DNA of 64,000 nucleotides from Gilvimarinus chinensis DSM 19667 (GCF_000377745.1 NZ_KB898706.1:186001-250000); one strand, 5' to 3'. Shown: positions 26,911-38,618, numbered from the stretch's first letter. The notes: a model not told the origin generated them from the letters alone. Made by a program: numbers and translations.

Positions 26911-28302
26911 TTAATATTTATAGCTTTCGGGTTTGAACGGTCCGTCCACTGTAACGCCAATATAGTCGGCCTGCTCGGTGCGAAGCTTGGTCATTACCCC
27001 GCCGAAGCCTTCAACCATGTGACGTGCCACCTCTTCATCGAGCTGCTTAGGCAAAACCTTAACGTAAATGTTTTGGGCTTTTTCGCTAGCGGGCAGATCG
27101 GCGAACTTTTGTTCGTACAAATAAATTTGCGCTAATACCTGGTTGGCGAAAGAGCCGTCCATAATGCGTGATGGGTGGCCTGTAGCGTTGCCCAAGTTTA
27201 CCAAGCGGCCCTCGGACAGCAGCAGCAAGTGGTTGTTGCTTGAGCGGTCACGATAGACTTTATGAACTTGTGGCTTAACTTCTTCCCACTCCCAGTTTTC
27301 GCGCATAAAGGCGGTGTCGATTTCGTTATCGAAATGGCCGATGTTGCAGACTACGGCGCCGTTTTTCAGCGTTTGCAGCATGGCTGAATCGCAGACGTTG
27401 ATATTGCCGGTGGTGGTGACCAGTAAGTCGGTATTACCTAATACTGCGGTGTTGATGTCTTCCACCTTGCCGGTGTTGATGCCATCATTGTAGGGTGAAA
27501 CCACCTCAAAGCCATCCATGCAGGCTTGCATGGCGCAGATGGGGTCGATTTCAGTCACTTTTACGATCATGCCTTCCTGCCGCAGTGATAAAGCTGAACC
27601 TTTACCCACATCACCATAGCCAATAACCAGTGCTTTTTTACCTGAAAGCAAGTGGTCGGTGCCACGCTTAATGGCATCGTTTAAGCTGTGGCGACAGCCG
27701 TATTTGTTGTCGTTTTTACTTTTGGTGACGGCATCGTTCACATTGATGGCCGGCACTTTAAGCTCGCCTTTTTTCATCATGTCTTGCAGGCGATGCACAC
27801 CTGTGGTGGTTTCTTCGCTGATGCCGTGAATCTTGTCCAGAATTTGCGGGTATTTTTCGTGGGCCAGTTGGGTCAGGTCGCCACCGTCATCCAGAATAAT
27901 GTTGGCATCCCAGACTTCGCCATCTTTCACTATCGTCTGCTCGATGCACCACCAGAACTCCTCCTCTGTTTCACCTTTCCAGGCAAAAACCGGAATGCCG
28001 GCAGCGGCAATGGCCGCGGCTGCATGGTCTTGAGTGGAGAAAATGTTGCACGAAGACCAGCGCACTTCCGCCCCGAGCGCGATCAAGGTTTCGATCAGCA
28101 CGGCGGTTTGAATGGTCATGTGAATGCAGCCCATGATCTTTGCGCCTTTTAACGGCTGTTCGCTGGCGTACTTGGTGCGCAGCGCCATCAGCGCGGGCAT
28201 TTCGCCTTCGGCAATATCAATTTCGCGGCGGCCCCACTGGGCCAGTTGCTCAAATTCTTCGGCGGTTTTGGCGGCGACTTTGTAGTCGGTAAAGTGGCTC
28301 AT
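26911..28302 (-). CDS. ahcY: Adenosylhomocysteinase
   Basis: 463 residues. It hydrolyses S-adenosylhomocysteine to adenosine and homocysteine, relieving inhibition of methyltransferases. Seen: [31 protein letters not shown], the NAD Rossmann motif [20 protein letters not shown], and the C-terminal [10 protein letters not shown] with the NAD-contacting Lys-Tyr end. Lies 41 nt after metK and 53 nt before metF; the gap before it is too short for the known SAH riboswitch. Confidence 0.98.
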   Translation of the reverse strand: MSHFTDYKVAAKTAEEFEQLAQWGRREIDIAEGEMPALMALRTKYASEQPLKGAKIMGCIHMTIQTAVLIETLIALGAEVRWSSCNIFSTQDHAAAAIAAAGIPVFAWKGETEEEFWWCIEQTIVKDGEVWDANIILDDGGDLTQLAHEKYPQILDKIHGISEETTTGVHRLQDMMKKGELKVPAINVNDAVTKSKNDNKYGCRHSLNDAIKRGTDHLLSGKKALVIGYGDVGKGSALSLRQEGMIVKVTEIDPICAMQACMDGFEVVSPYNDGINTGKVEDINTAVLGNTDLLVTTTGNINVCDSAMLQTLKNGAVVCNIGHFDNEIDTAFMRENWEWEEVKPQVHKVYRDRSSNNHLLLLSEGRLVNLGNATGHPSRIMDGSFANQVLAQIYLYEQKFADLPASEKAQNIYVKVLPKQLDEEVARHMVEGFGGVMTKLRTEQADYIGVTVDGPFKPESYKY

Positions 28303-28343
28303 AATGTTCTCCAGTAAATAGTGTTAGGTGTCCGCAGGTTTCG

Positions 28344-29498
<1,155 letters not shown>

Positions 29499-29534
29499 AA
29501 TAATGTGGCTCCTGAAGTTGTCAGTGTTGCAAAT

Positions 29535-30539
29535 TTAAGGTTTGAAAAATTGTCTTAGTTGAATCTGAAAACCGTTGCGCAGTGCGATAAACATGCTCTG
29601 GCCGTCTTTTAGGCCGGCATCCAAAGCCCACTGTGTTAAGTCGTCAGGTTCAAATCCCTGCCATAAGTCTCCACAGTTTTCCCGCGCCCAATCTTGCTCG
29701 TGACGGCACAGTTCGGTGACCACCAGAGCGCCTCCCGGTATAAGCGCCGCACTTAAGTCTTTAAAAATATCTGCTGGCGACGGTGTGTGGTGCAGCACCA
29801 TGTTCATGACGATGCAATCGGCCAGAACTTTATGGTTAGAGAGCTCGGTAGTATCGCCATGAATAAATTCGATGTTGCCCAGGCCTGCGGATTGCGCCGC
29901 TGCGCGGGAATGGCTCAGCATGGGTTCAGCGCTGTCGAGCGCAATCACGTGTGCAAAGCGTTTGCTGAGCACAGGTAAAAACTCCCCTTGGCCGGGGCCG
30001 ACTTCCAGGGCCAGGTGCGCATTTTTCACAGGCGTGTTGCTTAACAACTGTGCCACTTGCTCGCCGTACACTGGATAGCTGGCGATAAGGTCTTGCTGCG
30101 CGCGAAACTTATCGGCGTTGTCGGCAAAGAACTGTTGTGATGCTTCGGCTCTCTCAGCGGCGATAGCGCGGCACTGAGCTGCTACAGAGGCGTTGAGACT
30201 GGATTGGTCGACACTTGCGAATAATGCGCTTTGCAAGGCTGCCAATGCTTGGTTTGGCACCACAATCGCCCGACGATAATAAATCGAGTTGCCTTCGCGG
30301 CGGGTTGTGGTTAAGCCTGCATTGTTAAGCAGTTTCAAATGATGGCTCATACCCGATTGGCGAACATCAAAAATACGCGCAAGCTCCGACACGCCATAGG
30401 AGTTTTGCGCCAACACTTGCAGAATTTGCAGGCGCAGAGGGTCACCAGCGGCTTTTAACAAGCTTGCCAGGGTGTCAGAGTCGGTAAGGGTATTGATCGC
30501 CGGTGGCGAAGAAGCGGCTTGGTTCATGGTGGGCATCAT
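29535..30539 (-). CDS. sahR: ArsR-family regulator fused to a SAM-dependent methyltransferase domain (SahR-like)
   Basis: 334 residues. The N-terminal winged helix (about 20-100) has DPLRLQILQVLAQN, SELARIFDVRQSGMSHHLK as the recognition helix and TTRREGNSIYYRRA as the wing; no metal-binding cysteines are seen. The C-terminal Rossmann methyltransferase domain has LALEVGPGQGEFLPVL (SAM/SAH-binding loop), ALDSAEPML and MVLHHTPSP. Family and synteny with metK, ahcY and metF match SahR, described as a regulator of methionine-cycle genes responding to S-adenosylhomocysteine; equating this protein with SahR is inference. It probably binds the 30-bp palindrome 13 nt upstream, so it would be autoregulated. 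No clear SD; several in-frame ATGs (30539, 30536, 30527) are possible. Confidence 0.88.
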   Translation of the reverse strand: MMPTMNQAASSPPAINTLTDSDTLASLLKAAGDPLRLQILQVLAQNSYGVSELARIFDVRQSGMSHHLKLLNNAGLTTTRREGNSIYYRRAIVVPNQALAALQSALFASVDQSSLNASVAAQCRAIAAERAEASQQFFADNADKFRAQQDLIASYPVYGEQVAQLLSNTPVKNAHLALEVGPGQGEFLPVLSKRFAHVIALDSAEPMLSHSRAAAQSAGLGNIEFIHGDTTELSNHKVLADCIVMNMVLHHTPSPADIFKDLSAALIPGGALVVTELCRHEQDWARENCGDLWQGFEPDDLTQWALDAGLKDGQSMFIALRNGFQIQLRQFFKP

Positions 30540-30551
30540 AGACTAAAGATG

Positions 30552-30581
30552 GCCCTATATCAAAATATTTTGATATAGGGC
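30552..30581. promoter_or_regulatory. 30-bp perfect palindrome, putative SahR operator
   Basis: The left half GCCCTATATCAAAAT and its exact complement meet without spacer. It lies 13 nt ahead of the sahR-metK-ahcY-metF run and about 200 nt ahead of divergent tkt. The size and AT-rich core fit an ArsR-dimer operator. Confidence 0.75.
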
Positions 30582-30617
30582 TGCGACTGGAATGATTCGC
30601 CTTTACTGATGAGGCCA

Positions 30618-30692
30618 TGTGCGGGACAATACCGCCCCCTCAGGTCAACAGGCCTGAAGTGGATGATGGGAGGGGAGTCCTGCATCCGCACA
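30618..30692 (+). promoter_or_regulatory. Nested-helix region in the tkt leader, candidate structured RNA
   Basis: An outer helix TGTGCGG (30618-30624) with CCGCACA (30686-30692) encloses CCCC (30636-30639) with GGGG (30672-30675), which in turn encloses TCAGG (30640-30644) with CCTGA (30653-30657). The stacked order resembles a leader RNA or small RNA. No known riboswitch family was recognised. Confidence 0.35.
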
Positions 30693-30783
30693 CAAGACAA
30701 GGTTGCGTAATCACTGATTTTAGGCCCGCTAGAGGTCAACCTGAACCTAACTAAGCTACGACATTTAAGGAGCCTTGACCCCT

Positions 30784-32784
30784 ATGCCGTCTCGTATAGA
30801 ACTCGCTAATGCCATCCGTGTACTGTCGATGGATGCCGTCCAGAAAGCCCAAAGTGGCCACCCGGGCGCACCCATGGGTATGGCCGATATCGCCGAAGTC
30901 CTGTGGAACGACTTTTTAAAACACAACCCGCAAAATCCTCTGTGGAGTGACCGTGACCGCTTCGTGCTGTCTAACGGCCACGGCTCAATGTTGATTTACT
31001 CTCTGCTGCACCTGACCGGCTACGACCTGCCCATGGAAGAGCTGAAAAACTTCCGTCAGTTGCACTCAAAAACACCGGGCCATCCTGAACTGGGTTACAC
31101 CCCGGGTGTTGAAATCACCACCGGTCCTCTGGGGCAGGGCATCAGTACCGCTGTGGGCATGGCCCTGGGCGAGAAAATGCTGGCCGCGCAATTCAACCGC
31201 GATGGCCATAAAATTGTCGATCACTACACCTATTGCTTCCTGGGCGATGGCTGCATGATGGAAGGTATCTCTCACGAAACCTGCTCGCTGGCCGGCACTT
31301 TAGGTTTGGGTAAGCTGGTGGCTTTCTGGGATGACAATGGCATCTCCATTGACGGTCACGTTGAAGGCTGGTTTACCGACGATACTCCCAAGCGCTTTGA
31401 GTCTTACGGCTGGCACGTCATTGCCAATGTTGATGGCCACGACCCTGACGCTATCAAGCGCGCCATTGAAGCGGCCCAGGCCGAAGATCAAAAGCCAACT
31501 CTGATTTGCTGTAAAACCACCATCGGTTACGGCTCGCCCAACAAATCTGGCTCGCACGATTGCCACGGTGCGCCACTGGGTGACGATGAAATCGCCGCAG
31601 CGCGCGAGTTCCTCAAGTGGGATGCGGCGCCGTTTGAAATTCCTGCCGACGTTTACGCCGGTTGGGATGCGAAAGAGCAGGGCGCTGCTGCCGAGCAGAG
31701 CTGGAGCGAAAAGTTCGAGGCTTATAAAGCGGCTTACCCCGAAGACGCCGCCGAGTACGAGCGCCGTGTTATTAAAGGTGACCTGCCTGCCGAGTTTGAT
31801 GCGAAGGCGCAAGCGTTTATTCAGGAGTGCCACAAAAACCCGCAAAAACTGGCCTCACGTAAAGCTTCGCAAAACACCATCGCTGCTTTTAATAAGTTGC
31901 TGCCAGAAATGGTGGGCGGCTCTGCTGACCTGGCCGGCTCTAACCTGACCATGTGGGAAGGTTCACGCCCAGTGACTGCACAAAATGCCGAAGGTAACTA
32001 CATCTATTACGGTGTGCGCGAGTTCGGTATGAGCGCGATCATGAACGGCTTGAGCGCTCACGGTGGTTTTATCAATTACGGTGCTACCTTTCTGATGTTC
32101 CAACAATACGCGGCTAACGCTGTGCGTATGTCGGCACTGATGAAGCTGCGCAACGTGTTTGTTTACACCCACGATTCTATCGGCCAGGGTGAAGACGGCC
32201 CGACTCACCAGCCTATCGAAGTGCTGGGCACCTTGCGCCTGACTCCGAATCTGGATACCTGGCGCCCCTGCGATGCCACCGAAACCGCCGTGGCCTGGAA
32301 GTCTGCCATCGAGCGCAAAGACGGCCCTGCTGCACTGGTGTTCAGCCGTCAGGGTATCGACACGGTTGAGCGTGCCGATGACCAGGTGGCCAACATCGCC
32401 AAAGGTGGTTACGTATTAAAAGACTGCGACGGCGAGCCAGAAATCATCCTGATGGCGACCGGCTCGGAAGTACCGGTGACCGTTGAGGCTGCCGATAAAC
32501 TGAGCGCTGCCGGTAAGAAAGTGCGTGTGGTTTCCATGCCGAGCACCAGCGTTTTTGATCAGCAAGACGCCGCGTACAAAGAGTCGGTACTGCCATTGGC
32601 GGTCACCAACCGTGTTGCTGTTGAAGCAGCGCACGCTGACTTCTGGTACAAGTACGTAGGCATTGATGGTCGCGTGGTAGGCATGACCACCTTTGGTGAA
32701 TCGGCCAAAGGCCCAGACCTGATGAACTACTTCGGCTTTACCGCCGATAACATTGCGGCAACTGCCGAAGAGCTGCTGGACTAA
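30784..32784 (+). CDS. tkt: Transketolase
   Basis: 666 residues. The thiamine-diphosphate enzyme moves two-carbon units between sugar phosphates in the pentose phosphate pathway. Visible: [18 protein letters not shown], the TPP/Mg motif [12 protein letters not shown] extending to the DDN segment, [18 protein letters not shown], and in the second half [19 protein letters not shown] and [18 protein letters not shown] 30784 lies 11 nt after AAGGAG; a TTG at 30775 is too close to it. In many relatives epd separates tkt from pgk; here pgk follows directly. Confidence 0.98.
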   Translation: MPSRIELANAIRVLSMDAVQKAQSGHPGAPMGMADIAEVLWNDFLKHNPQNPLWSDRDRFVLSNGHGSMLIYSLLHLTGYDLPMEELKNFRQLHSKTPGHPELGYTPGVEITTGPLGQGISTAVGMALGEKMLAAQFNRDGHKIVDHYTYCFLGDGCMMEGISHETCSLAGTLGLGKLVAFWDDNGISIDGHVEGWFTDDTPKRFESYGWHVIANVDGHDPDAIKRAIEAAQAEDQKPTLICCKTTIGYGSPNKSGSHDCHGAPLGDDEIAAAREFLKWDAAPFEIPADVYAGWDAKEQGAAAEQSWSEKFEAYKAAYPEDAAEYERRVIKGDLPAEFDAKAQAFIQECHKNPQKLASRKASQNTIAAFNKLLPEMVGGSADLAGSNLTMWEGSRPVTAQNAEGNYIYYGVREFGMSAIMNGLSAHGGFINYGATFLMFQQYAANAVRMSALMKLRNVFVYTHDSIGQGEDGPTHQPIEVLGTLRLTPNLDTWRPCDATETAVAWKSAIERKDGPAALVFSRQGIDTVERADDQVANIAKGGYVLKDCDGEPEIILMATGSEVPVTVEAADKLSAAGKKVRVVSMPSTSVFDQQDAAYKESVLPLAVTNRVAVEAAHADFWYKYVGIDGRVVGMTTFGESAKGPDLMNYFGFTADNIAATAEELLD

Positions 32785-32797
32785 ATCCTCAGCTGCT

Positions 32798-32827
32798 AAA
32801 ACGCCGCCAACCGGCGGCGTTTTATTT
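32798..32827 (+). terminator. tkt terminator
   Basis: ACGCCGCC (32801-32808) and GGCGGCGT (32813-32820), extended by AAA/TTT, with a T-rich tail. Because it stands between tkt and pgk, pgk may need its own promoter or readthrough. Confidence 0.85.
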
Positions 32828-32881
32828 CCCGCCTGAACAAATCGACAAGTGCGCCTAAGCGCAATCTACGGAGCGACACAC

Positions 32882-34057
32882 ATGAACGTAAAACTGATGA
32901 GTGATCAGAACCTCTCGGGTAAGCGCGTATTGATCCGTCAGGATCTTAACGTGCCATTAGACAACGGCAACATTACCAGCACGGTGCGTATCGACGCTTC
33001 GCTGCCTACCATCAAAAAAGCCCTTGAGGCCGGCGCCAAAGTGATGCTGATGTCTCACCTGGGTCGCCCCGAAGAAGGCACTTACGATGAAGCCGCATCG
33101 CTGGCACCAGTCGCCGCCGAGTTGAGCAAAAAACTGGGCCGTGACGTGCCGCTGGTCAAAGACTGGGTGGATGGCGTAGACATGGGTGATGCCGATGTCG
33201 TACTGCTAGAAAACGTGCGCTTTAACGCGGGCGAAAAAGCCAACGACGATGCGCTGGCGAAAAAAATGGCGACTTTGTGTGACGTGTTTGTAATGGATGC
33301 CTTTGGTACTGCGCACCGCGCTCAAGCCTCTACCCATGGTGTAGCAAAATTTGCACCGGTCGCTTGCGCGGGCCCCCTGCTGGCCGGTGAGCTTGAAGCA
33401 CTGGGCAAAGCGCTGGACAACCCAGCTCGTCCACTGGTGGCGATTGTCGGTGGTTCCAAAGTGTCTACAAAACTGAGCGTATTGGATGCACTGTCGAAAA
33501 TTGCCGACACGCTCGTGGTAGGCGGTGGTATTTCTAATACGTTTGTTGCCTCCGCTGGTAACGAAGTGGGTAACTCCCTGTACGAGAAAGACCTGATTCC
33601 TGAAGCTCAGCGTTTGCGTGAAGCCACCGAGGTGGTTTTTGCTACCGACGTGCGCACCACCAAAGAAGGCTTTAGCGATTGGAGTCACGACAGCAAAACC
33701 GAAGTAAAAGCGGCCAATGAAATTCAGGCCGATGAAGAAATCATCGACTATGGTCCGGAAACCGCTGCGCGCGTGGCTGAGATTATCAAAAACGCCAAAA
33801 CCGTTTTGTGGAACGGCCCCTGTGGTGTGTTTGAGTTTGACGCTTTTGCCAAGGGCACCGAAACCATTTCGCGCGCTATTGCACAAAGCGAGGCTTTCTC
33901 TGTTGCGGGCGGTGGTGACACCTTGGCCGCTATTGATAAGTGGAACCTGGCCGACCAAGTCAGCTATGTGTCCACAGGTGGCGGTGCCTTTCTTGAGTTT
34001 GTAGAAGGTAAAGAGTTGCCTGCGGTAGCGATTTTGGAAGAGCGCGCGAAAGACTAA
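32882..34057 (+). CDS. pgk: Phosphoglycerate kinase
   Basis: 391 residues. It makes ATP from 1,3-bisphosphoglycerate in glycolysis. Motifs: [14 protein letters not shown] (substrate basic patch), [26 protein letters not shown], the nucleotide-site GPCGVFEF and [11 protein letters not shown]. The product is slightly unusual in having GTAHR where most have SAHR. ATG 32882 follows GGAG at 9 nt; an upstream in-frame start at 32849 lies close to the tkt terminator and was rejected. Confidence 0.97.
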   Translation: MNVKLMSDQNLSGKRVLIRQDLNVPLDNGNITSTVRIDASLPTIKKALEAGAKVMLMSHLGRPEEGTYDEAASLAPVAAELSKKLGRDVPLVKDWVDGVDMGDADVVLLENVRFNAGEKANDDALAKKMATLCDVFVMDAFGTAHRAQASTHGVAKFAPVACAGPLLAGELEALGKALDNPARPLVAIVGGSKVSTKLSVLDALSKIADTLVVGGGISNTFVASAGNEVGNSLYEKDLIPEAQRLREATEVVFATDVRTTKEGFSDWSHDSKTEVKAANEIQADEEIIDYGPETAARVAEIIKNAKTVLWNGPCGVFEFDAFAKGTETISRAIAQSEAFSVAGGGDTLAAIDKWNLADQVSYVSTGGGAFLEFVEGKELPAVAILEERAKD

Positions 34058-34077
34058 TATCGTTTTGTGCAGCAGTT

Positions 34078-34110
34078 AAAAAGGCGGGCCAGATGGCTCG
34101 CCTTTTTATT
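34078..34110 (+). terminator. pgk terminator
   Basis: AAAAAGGCGGGCC and GGCTCGCCTTTTT around AGAT, ending in a T-run. Confidence 0.88.
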
Positions 34111-34218
34111 TGTGCTTAAAGTTACTTTTTCGGCGCGCGAAATGAACTGCTCCTGATTGATCAGCGTACAATACTGGTTGGCTGCCTATGGGGCCGCTCT
34201 GATTAGTCGCTACAGTTT

Positions 34219-34773
34219 ATGAATCGCTATTTGCCAGTAAAAATCGCCTTAACGTTGATGGCATTGTGTGCTCTACCGCTAGCCATAATGTTGACGGACA
34301 GTTTGGTTGATCAAAAAGCTAAATGGTCGGTAACACCATTTGACTGGCGCGGAGCAGATGGCCGCAACTACTCCCTGAGTGACGTTCAGTCGCCTTATAT
34401 CCTCCTCTATATGGGATACCTGTCTTGCGACAGCGTTTGTCCCGGTCGGCTTTCCGAGCTCGCCAAGATTTCTCGCAGAGTTGATTTAAGCTTATTGCGG
34501 ATACTTTTTGTTACGATCGATCCCGAGCGAGATACCGCTGAAAAGCGTGGGGAGTGGATTGACTCCCTGGGTGTAATGTCCGCCCAGCTAACTCAGTGGC
34601 AGCTTGAGCGTTTGCGTATAGAGTTGAAAGACACTGGTAACCTGAAAGATAACCCAGACAACCATTCAGATCGTCTATATTTAATTAGCAATAATGGAAA
34701 AGTAGAGGCTGTGTTTACCGCTAACAATGTGTCGTCAGAAAGTCTCTTGGAGAAAATGTCCACGTCGCCTTAG
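34219..34773 (+). CDS. SCO1/SenC-family thioredoxin-fold protein
   Basis: 184 residues with one N-terminal hydrophobic segment ([17 protein letters not shown]), so anchored in the inner membrane and facing the periplasm. The copper-binding set of SCO proteins is there: Cys-x3-Cys in SCDSVCPG and a distal His in [11 protein letters not shown], plus the TIDPERDT motif. SCO proteins deliver copper to cytochrome oxidase or act as thiol reductases; no oxidase genes are nearby. The stop overlaps a GTG at 34773 that could start the next gene, suggesting coupling with the chemoreceptor-like gene. Confidence 0.88.
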   Translation: MNRYLPVKIALTLMALCALPLAIMLTDSLVDQKAKWSVTPFDWRGADGRNYSLSDVQSPYILLYMGYLSCDSVCPGRLSELAKISRRVDLSLLRILFVTIDPERDTAEKRGEWIDSLGVMSAQLTQWQLERLRIELKDTGNLKDNPDNHSDRLYLISNNGKVEAVFTANNVSSESLLEKMSTSP

Positions 34774-34796
34774 TGTCTTTTCAAATGAGAATCCTT

Positions 34797-36293
34797 ATGA
34801 GTGAATCCACCAAATCTCGTGCCAATAACGATAGATCAGTTTTAATTATTCTTTTGCTCCAGTTACCGGTGATGTGGGTGTCTGGGGTTCTCGGCGCCGG
34901 TCTTTTTTGGCTCAGCTTCATCGGATCACTTACCCTGACAGGAGTAGGGGTGCTCTCCTATGTTGCGTTACGTGGGCATTGGTTACTATCGGTTATTTTT
35001 GCCATTTTAATGATGAGTTTCTCAGCTCTTTTGATTCAATCGCAGCTGGGCATGCTAGAAATGCACTTTCATATTTTTGCCCTGATGTCGGTATTTTTAA
35101 TTTACGAAGATTGGCGACCGATTATGGCAGCCTTAGCTACAGTTGCTCTACACCATATCAGTTTTACCGCTTGGCAGTTGGCGGGAGTTGACTTGGCGGG
35201 CGTGCCACTGATGGCCTTCGCGATTAAATGCTCTTGGGGTATAACGTTGTTGCACGCGGCGTTTGCTGCCGCCGAAGCGTTTATTTTGTCAGCGCTGTCA
35301 ATCCAACTGCGCCGTCGCAGCGAAGCTGACCAAGCCGTAGTAGATATTGTTGAAGATGTTGCCAGAAATCGGACACTGAAAACGCGACAATTGAAAACAA
35401 ACTCGGCTTCCGAACAAGCTATGCATGATTTAATCGCTTCATTCAATCAGATATTCCTAGGGCTTCGCGCTCGCGCTGATGGCTTGAGCTCGCTTAGTGA
35501 ATCTCTAGATCGGGTGAGTGCAAATGCCGGCTCTATAAGCGAGCATCAATATCAGCAGACATCTGACATCGCTCAGTCGACTCAGGAAATGTTGGCAAGT
35601 ATTGCTGAAGTGGAAGCAAACAGCACCAAGTCGGCAGAATTAATGGAGACTTTAAATGGTGAAGTTTCCGTTGCCAGTAAAAACATGCAAAGCATCGTTG
35701 GCTCCATCCAGCATCTTGAAACTGATATGTCTGGTTTGTCTGAGTCGTTACGACAAGTCACCGACGATACACACGCTGTTGGCGCTATAGTGGAGAGTAT
35801 TACGGCGATCTCTGAGCAAACCAACCTGCTGGCCTTAAACGCCGCGATTGAAGCTGCGCGGGCAGGGGAGTCAGGTCGAGGATTTGCAGTAGTAGCAGAT
35901 GAGGTCAGAACCTTGGCAGGGAGGGCAAAGAGCTCGGCTGCGGGTATCAGTGATTTGATTGATCGGTTAAATGCCAGCGTGTCAAAAACGGTCGCTGCTA
36001 TGGCAAAAAATCAAAAGGACTTAGCGGGAGGCAGTGAGCGTATAGCGAAGGAAGGTGATCGGTTGCACTATATTGCGGATGATGCTCTCAAAGTGAACGC
36101 AATGTTTCAGGCTATTGCACATGCTATTGAAGCTCAGCGTCAGGTTATGGAGCATATTGGAGCCAAGGCAAGCCTGATTAACGATGACGGCAGACGGCTT
36201 TCAGACCTGTCAAATCAGTTGGTAAAAGAATCGTCCGAATTACGTGATCACGTCGCGGAAAATCGAAAAGCGGTAGAATCATTTACGGTGTAA
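34797..36293 (+). CDS. Methyl-accepting chemotaxis protein with a multi-helix membrane sensor
   Basis: 498 residues. About six transmembrane helices fill residues 15-175 with almost no periplasmic loop, then a coiled coil and the signalling hairpin ([36 protein letters not shown]). No HAMP domain is evident. The membrane domain carries MHFHIF, YEDWRP and ALHHISF, a His-rich pattern shared by a family of chemoreceptors and diguanylate cyclases. ATG 34797 (GAGAA upstream) was chosen over GTG 34773 and ATG 34785. Coupling with the SCO gene suggests sensing of a redox-, oxygen- or metal-linked signal; that is inference. Confidence 0.9.
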   Translation: MSESTKSRANNDRSVLIILLLQLPVMWVSGVLGAGLFWLSFIGSLTLTGVGVLSYVALRGHWLLSVIFAILMMSFSALLIQSQLGMLEMHFHIFALMSVFLIYEDWRPIMAALATVALHHISFTAWQLAGVDLAGVPLMAFAIKCSWGITLLHAAFAAAEAFILSALSIQLRRRSEADQAVVDIVEDVARNRTLKTRQLKTNSASEQAMHDLIASFNQIFLGLRARADGLSSLSESLDRVSANAGSISEHQYQQTSDIAQSTQEMLASIAEVEANSTKSAELMETLNGEVSVASKNMQSIVGSIQHLETDMSGLSESLRQVTDDTHAVGAIVESITAISEQTNLLALNAAIEAARAGESGRGFAVVADEVRTLAGRAKSSAAGISDLIDRLNASVSKTVAAMAKNQKDLAGGSERIAKEGDRLHYIADDALKVNAMFQAIAHAIEAQRQVMEHIGAKASLINDDGRRLSDLSNQLVKESSELRDHVAENRKAVESFTV

Positions 36294-36466
36294 GCCTTCT
36301 TTCATATTTATGCCAAATTCACTCAACTGTTGCGAATAGTTTAGAAATTAAAAGACGAATGTGTGCGATGATTATTAAGTAAGTGGTATCCGCAAAACGC
36401 TGCATTTGTCGATCCTCTTTGGTTTGTGCGGAAACGTTTTTCTCGACTTCTGAAAAAGCGAATACT

Positions 36467-36871
36467 ATGGGTAGTTATTGTGGCTCCTGCCTGTGTGGGA
36501 CGGTAAAGTTTAAAGTGAGTGGTGACTTTGACAGTTTTTATGTTTGTCACTGTCGGTATTGCCAAAAAGGAACCGGCTCGACTTTTGCTGCCAATTTATT
36601 CAGCCCTGCGGGATCACTTTTATGGCTGAGTGGGGAAGACGCGGTCACTTGTTTTACGCTGCCGGGTACGGCGCACCGTAAAAGCTTTTGTCGCCATTGT
36701 GGTTCAGCCATGCCGGGGGTGGAAGACAGTGGCGAAGTGTTGGTGCCTGCCGGTAGTCTGGATACGGACATTGTTATAAAGCCCACCGCGAATATTTATA
36801 AGGCCAGTTGCGCTCAGTGGGAGGCTGATATTACGGCTGCCCCAGGCTTTGCCACTTTACCCGAGTCATAA
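36467..36871 (+). CDS. GFA/CENP-V-fold zinc protein
   Basis: 134 residues with the cysteine pattern of the glutathione-dependent formaldehyde-activating (GFA) family: YCGSCLCGTVKF, CHCRYCQKGTGS and FCRHCGSAMPG. These bind two zincs. Real GFA activity is doubtful for most family members, so the substrate is unknown. ATG 36467 begins MGSYCGSC, matching the family start; the frame continues 28 codons upstream without support. No obvious operon partner. Confidence 0.88.
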   Translation: MGSYCGSCLCGTVKFKVSGDFDSFYVCHCRYCQKGTGSTFAANLFSPAGSLLWLSGEDAVTCFTLPGTAHRKSFCRHCGSAMPGVEDSGEVLVPAGSLDTDIVIKPTANIYKASCAQWEADITAAPGFATLPES

Positions 36872-36992
36872 AATAATCGATATTGTGTCGCTGCGAAGCG
36901 ATGATAACGATAACCACCGTTGGAGTGGCTCTGTAAATCGATTTATACTGAAAACCCGTACCGGATAGCGCAAAAATTCATGGAGGATGGTG

Positions 36993-38618
36993 ATGCGACT
37001 GTGTTTGCTGTTGTTAATATTTATAACCCTGCCCGCCGCCGCTCAGCTGTACCAGTGGACCGACGAGAATGGCCGAACCCATTTCAGCGATAAGCCCCCG
37101 CCTGGGCAGCAGGTCGAAGCGCCCGTCTCGAGTCCGGCACCGGCAAAGCGTGAGCCTCGACCAATGCCTGCAGAGAGTCAGCCGGCCAATCTCGATAATG
37201 TCACTTATAGCCGTCCCGCCTATAGCGAAACCTTTTATCTTCGTCACCTGCTGCGTACCAGTCAATTTGATCAGCTTAATAGAGAGTTGGAGCTTAAGCA
37301 GCAGGCTGTTGAGCGCGACAATACTCGTGATATAGCGCTTCGTTCGGTTTATTCCATATTTGCCCGTGCCGACGATGACATGCTCAATGAAATTAATCGG
37401 TGGGTGAATGCCACGCCGGACAACTACCAGCCCTACCTTGCCCGGGCAAGGTGCCGAGGCGCTCGTGGCTGGGCTGAGCGCGGCGGTGCCTACGCCTATA
37501 AAACACCTAGGGACAATTTTTCGCGTATGCAGCGCGAGTTTGCTTTTGCTCACGAAGATGTAGAAAAAGCGCTGTCCATTAACCCTCAGGCGTTGATCGC
37601 TTTTGTTATTCAGATCAGTTTGGCGCAACCCAGTGTCGACAGAGCAGCTGCTAATCGGGCGTTGCAAAAAGCTAATCGCCTGTATCCAGACAATTACATT
37701 GCCAGGCGTGCGTACATCCGTCTTTTAGTGCCTCGCTGGGGCGGTTCGTGGGATGATATTGAAGCGTTTGTCTCGCGCCAGCCATTGGCTACTTCCGCGA
37801 ACCCCAAGTTAAAGCAATTAGCCGGTTATGAAGATTATGAGCGAGGCTTGGGGCACTATCGAAGCAAAGACTATGATCTTGCCATCGAATATTTCAATAA
37901 GTCTTTAGCGACCGGGCCGAATTCGGCAACGCTCTATCAGCGCGGTAGGGCCTACTACTGGCTTAGCAAGTATCGTTTGGCAATTGATGACTTTAACGCA
38001 GCGATACATCTTCAGCCGGATATCGATTTTTTTCATTATTGGCGTGCTAAGGCGTTCTATTACTTTGGCAGTTACAGCAATGCGCTGGCGGATATAGAGC
38101 GGGCCTATGCGCTGAACTCTGCCGATGAAGATACAAGAGAGTTTCGCGAGAAAATTTTTCGCAACTACGCTCACCCAGAGCTGAAAGATGTCAATAAAAA
38201 TTTAGCTCGGCAGATGGTTGAAAGAGACGTGGCCAAATACGACGAGCAAAATCAATTTAAACAAAGCTTGGCGTATTTGGCGTTGGGCGAGAATGAGTCA
38301 GCCGAAGCGGTGTTAAGACGTTTGACACAATTAAAGCCCGAGAATATGAAGTACGCCCGGTGGCTGGATTTTGCGTTATTCCGCCAAGCCCGGCTGATTG
38401 ATATTGTCGCCTTTTGGGATGACGTGATCGCGCGTTACCCAGACAATGCGGTTGCCTACTCAGAGCGTGCCGGAACCTACTATCACCTGGAGCAATATTA
38501 TCGGGCGTTGGAGAGTGCGCGTATGGCAGAAAAGCTGGGTGACCCGGAAGCGGCCGAGTTTGTGCAACGTTTGGTAGTGCTGACCACAAGGCCCGAGCCC
38601 AAGTTGAACAGCCTATAG
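36993..38618 (+). CDS. Exported DUF4124-TPR protein
   Basis: 541 residues. A signal peptide (LCLLLLIFITLPAAAQ) leads into a DUF4124 segment (LYQWTDENGRTHFSDKPPPG), a Pro-rich linker, then a long helical array with TPR repeats, clearest at DYDLAIEYFNKSLATGPNS and KYRLAIDDFNAAIHLQPD, with another near the end (AVAYSERAGTYYHLEQYYRAL). Presumably periplasmic and scaffolding. GGAGG lies six bases before ATG 36993, which was preferred over ATG 36987. Function unknown. Confidence 0.85.
   Translation: MRLCLLLLIFITLPAAAQLYQWTDENGRTHFSDKPPPGQQVEAPVSSPAPAKREPRPMPAESQPANLDNVTYSRPAYSETFYLRHLLRTSQFDQLNRELELKQQAVERDNTRDIALRSVYSIFARADDDMLNEINRWVNATPDNYQPYLARARCRGARGWAERGGAYAYKTPRDNFSRMQREFAFAHEDVEKALSINPQALIAFVIQISLAQPSVDRAAANRALQKANRLYPDNYIARRAYIRLLVPRWGGSWDDIEAFVSRQPLATSANPKLKQLAGYEDYERGLGHYRSKDYDLAIEYFNKSLATGPNSATLYQRGRAYYWLSKYRLAIDDFNAAIHLQPDIDFFHYWRAKAFYYFGSYSNALADIERAYALNSADEDTREFREKIFRNYAHPELKDVNKNLARQMVERDVAKYDEQNQFKQSLAYLALGENESAEAVLRRLTQLKPENMKYARWLDFALFRQARLIDIVAFWDDVIARYPDNAVAYSERAGTYYHLEQYYRALESARMAEKLGDPEAAEFVQRLVVLTTRPEPKLNSL

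Noticed and set aside
30577-30620. SAH riboswitch near the sahR/tkt divergence (CTGCGAC seen at 30581-30587)
   Set aside because: Only a 7-base match to the remembered consensus; it points toward tkt rather than ahcY and the rest of the motif is absent.
30605-30640. Hammerhead-like CTGATGAG at 30606-30613
   Set aside because: No GAAA core or cleavage-site partner in the expected places.
31300-31845. 181-codon minus-strand frame inside tkt
   Set aside because: Antisense shadow; no family features.
33206-33958. 250-codon minus-strand frame opposite pgk
   Set aside because: Antisense shadow of a highly conserved gene with strong codon bias; low-complexity translation.
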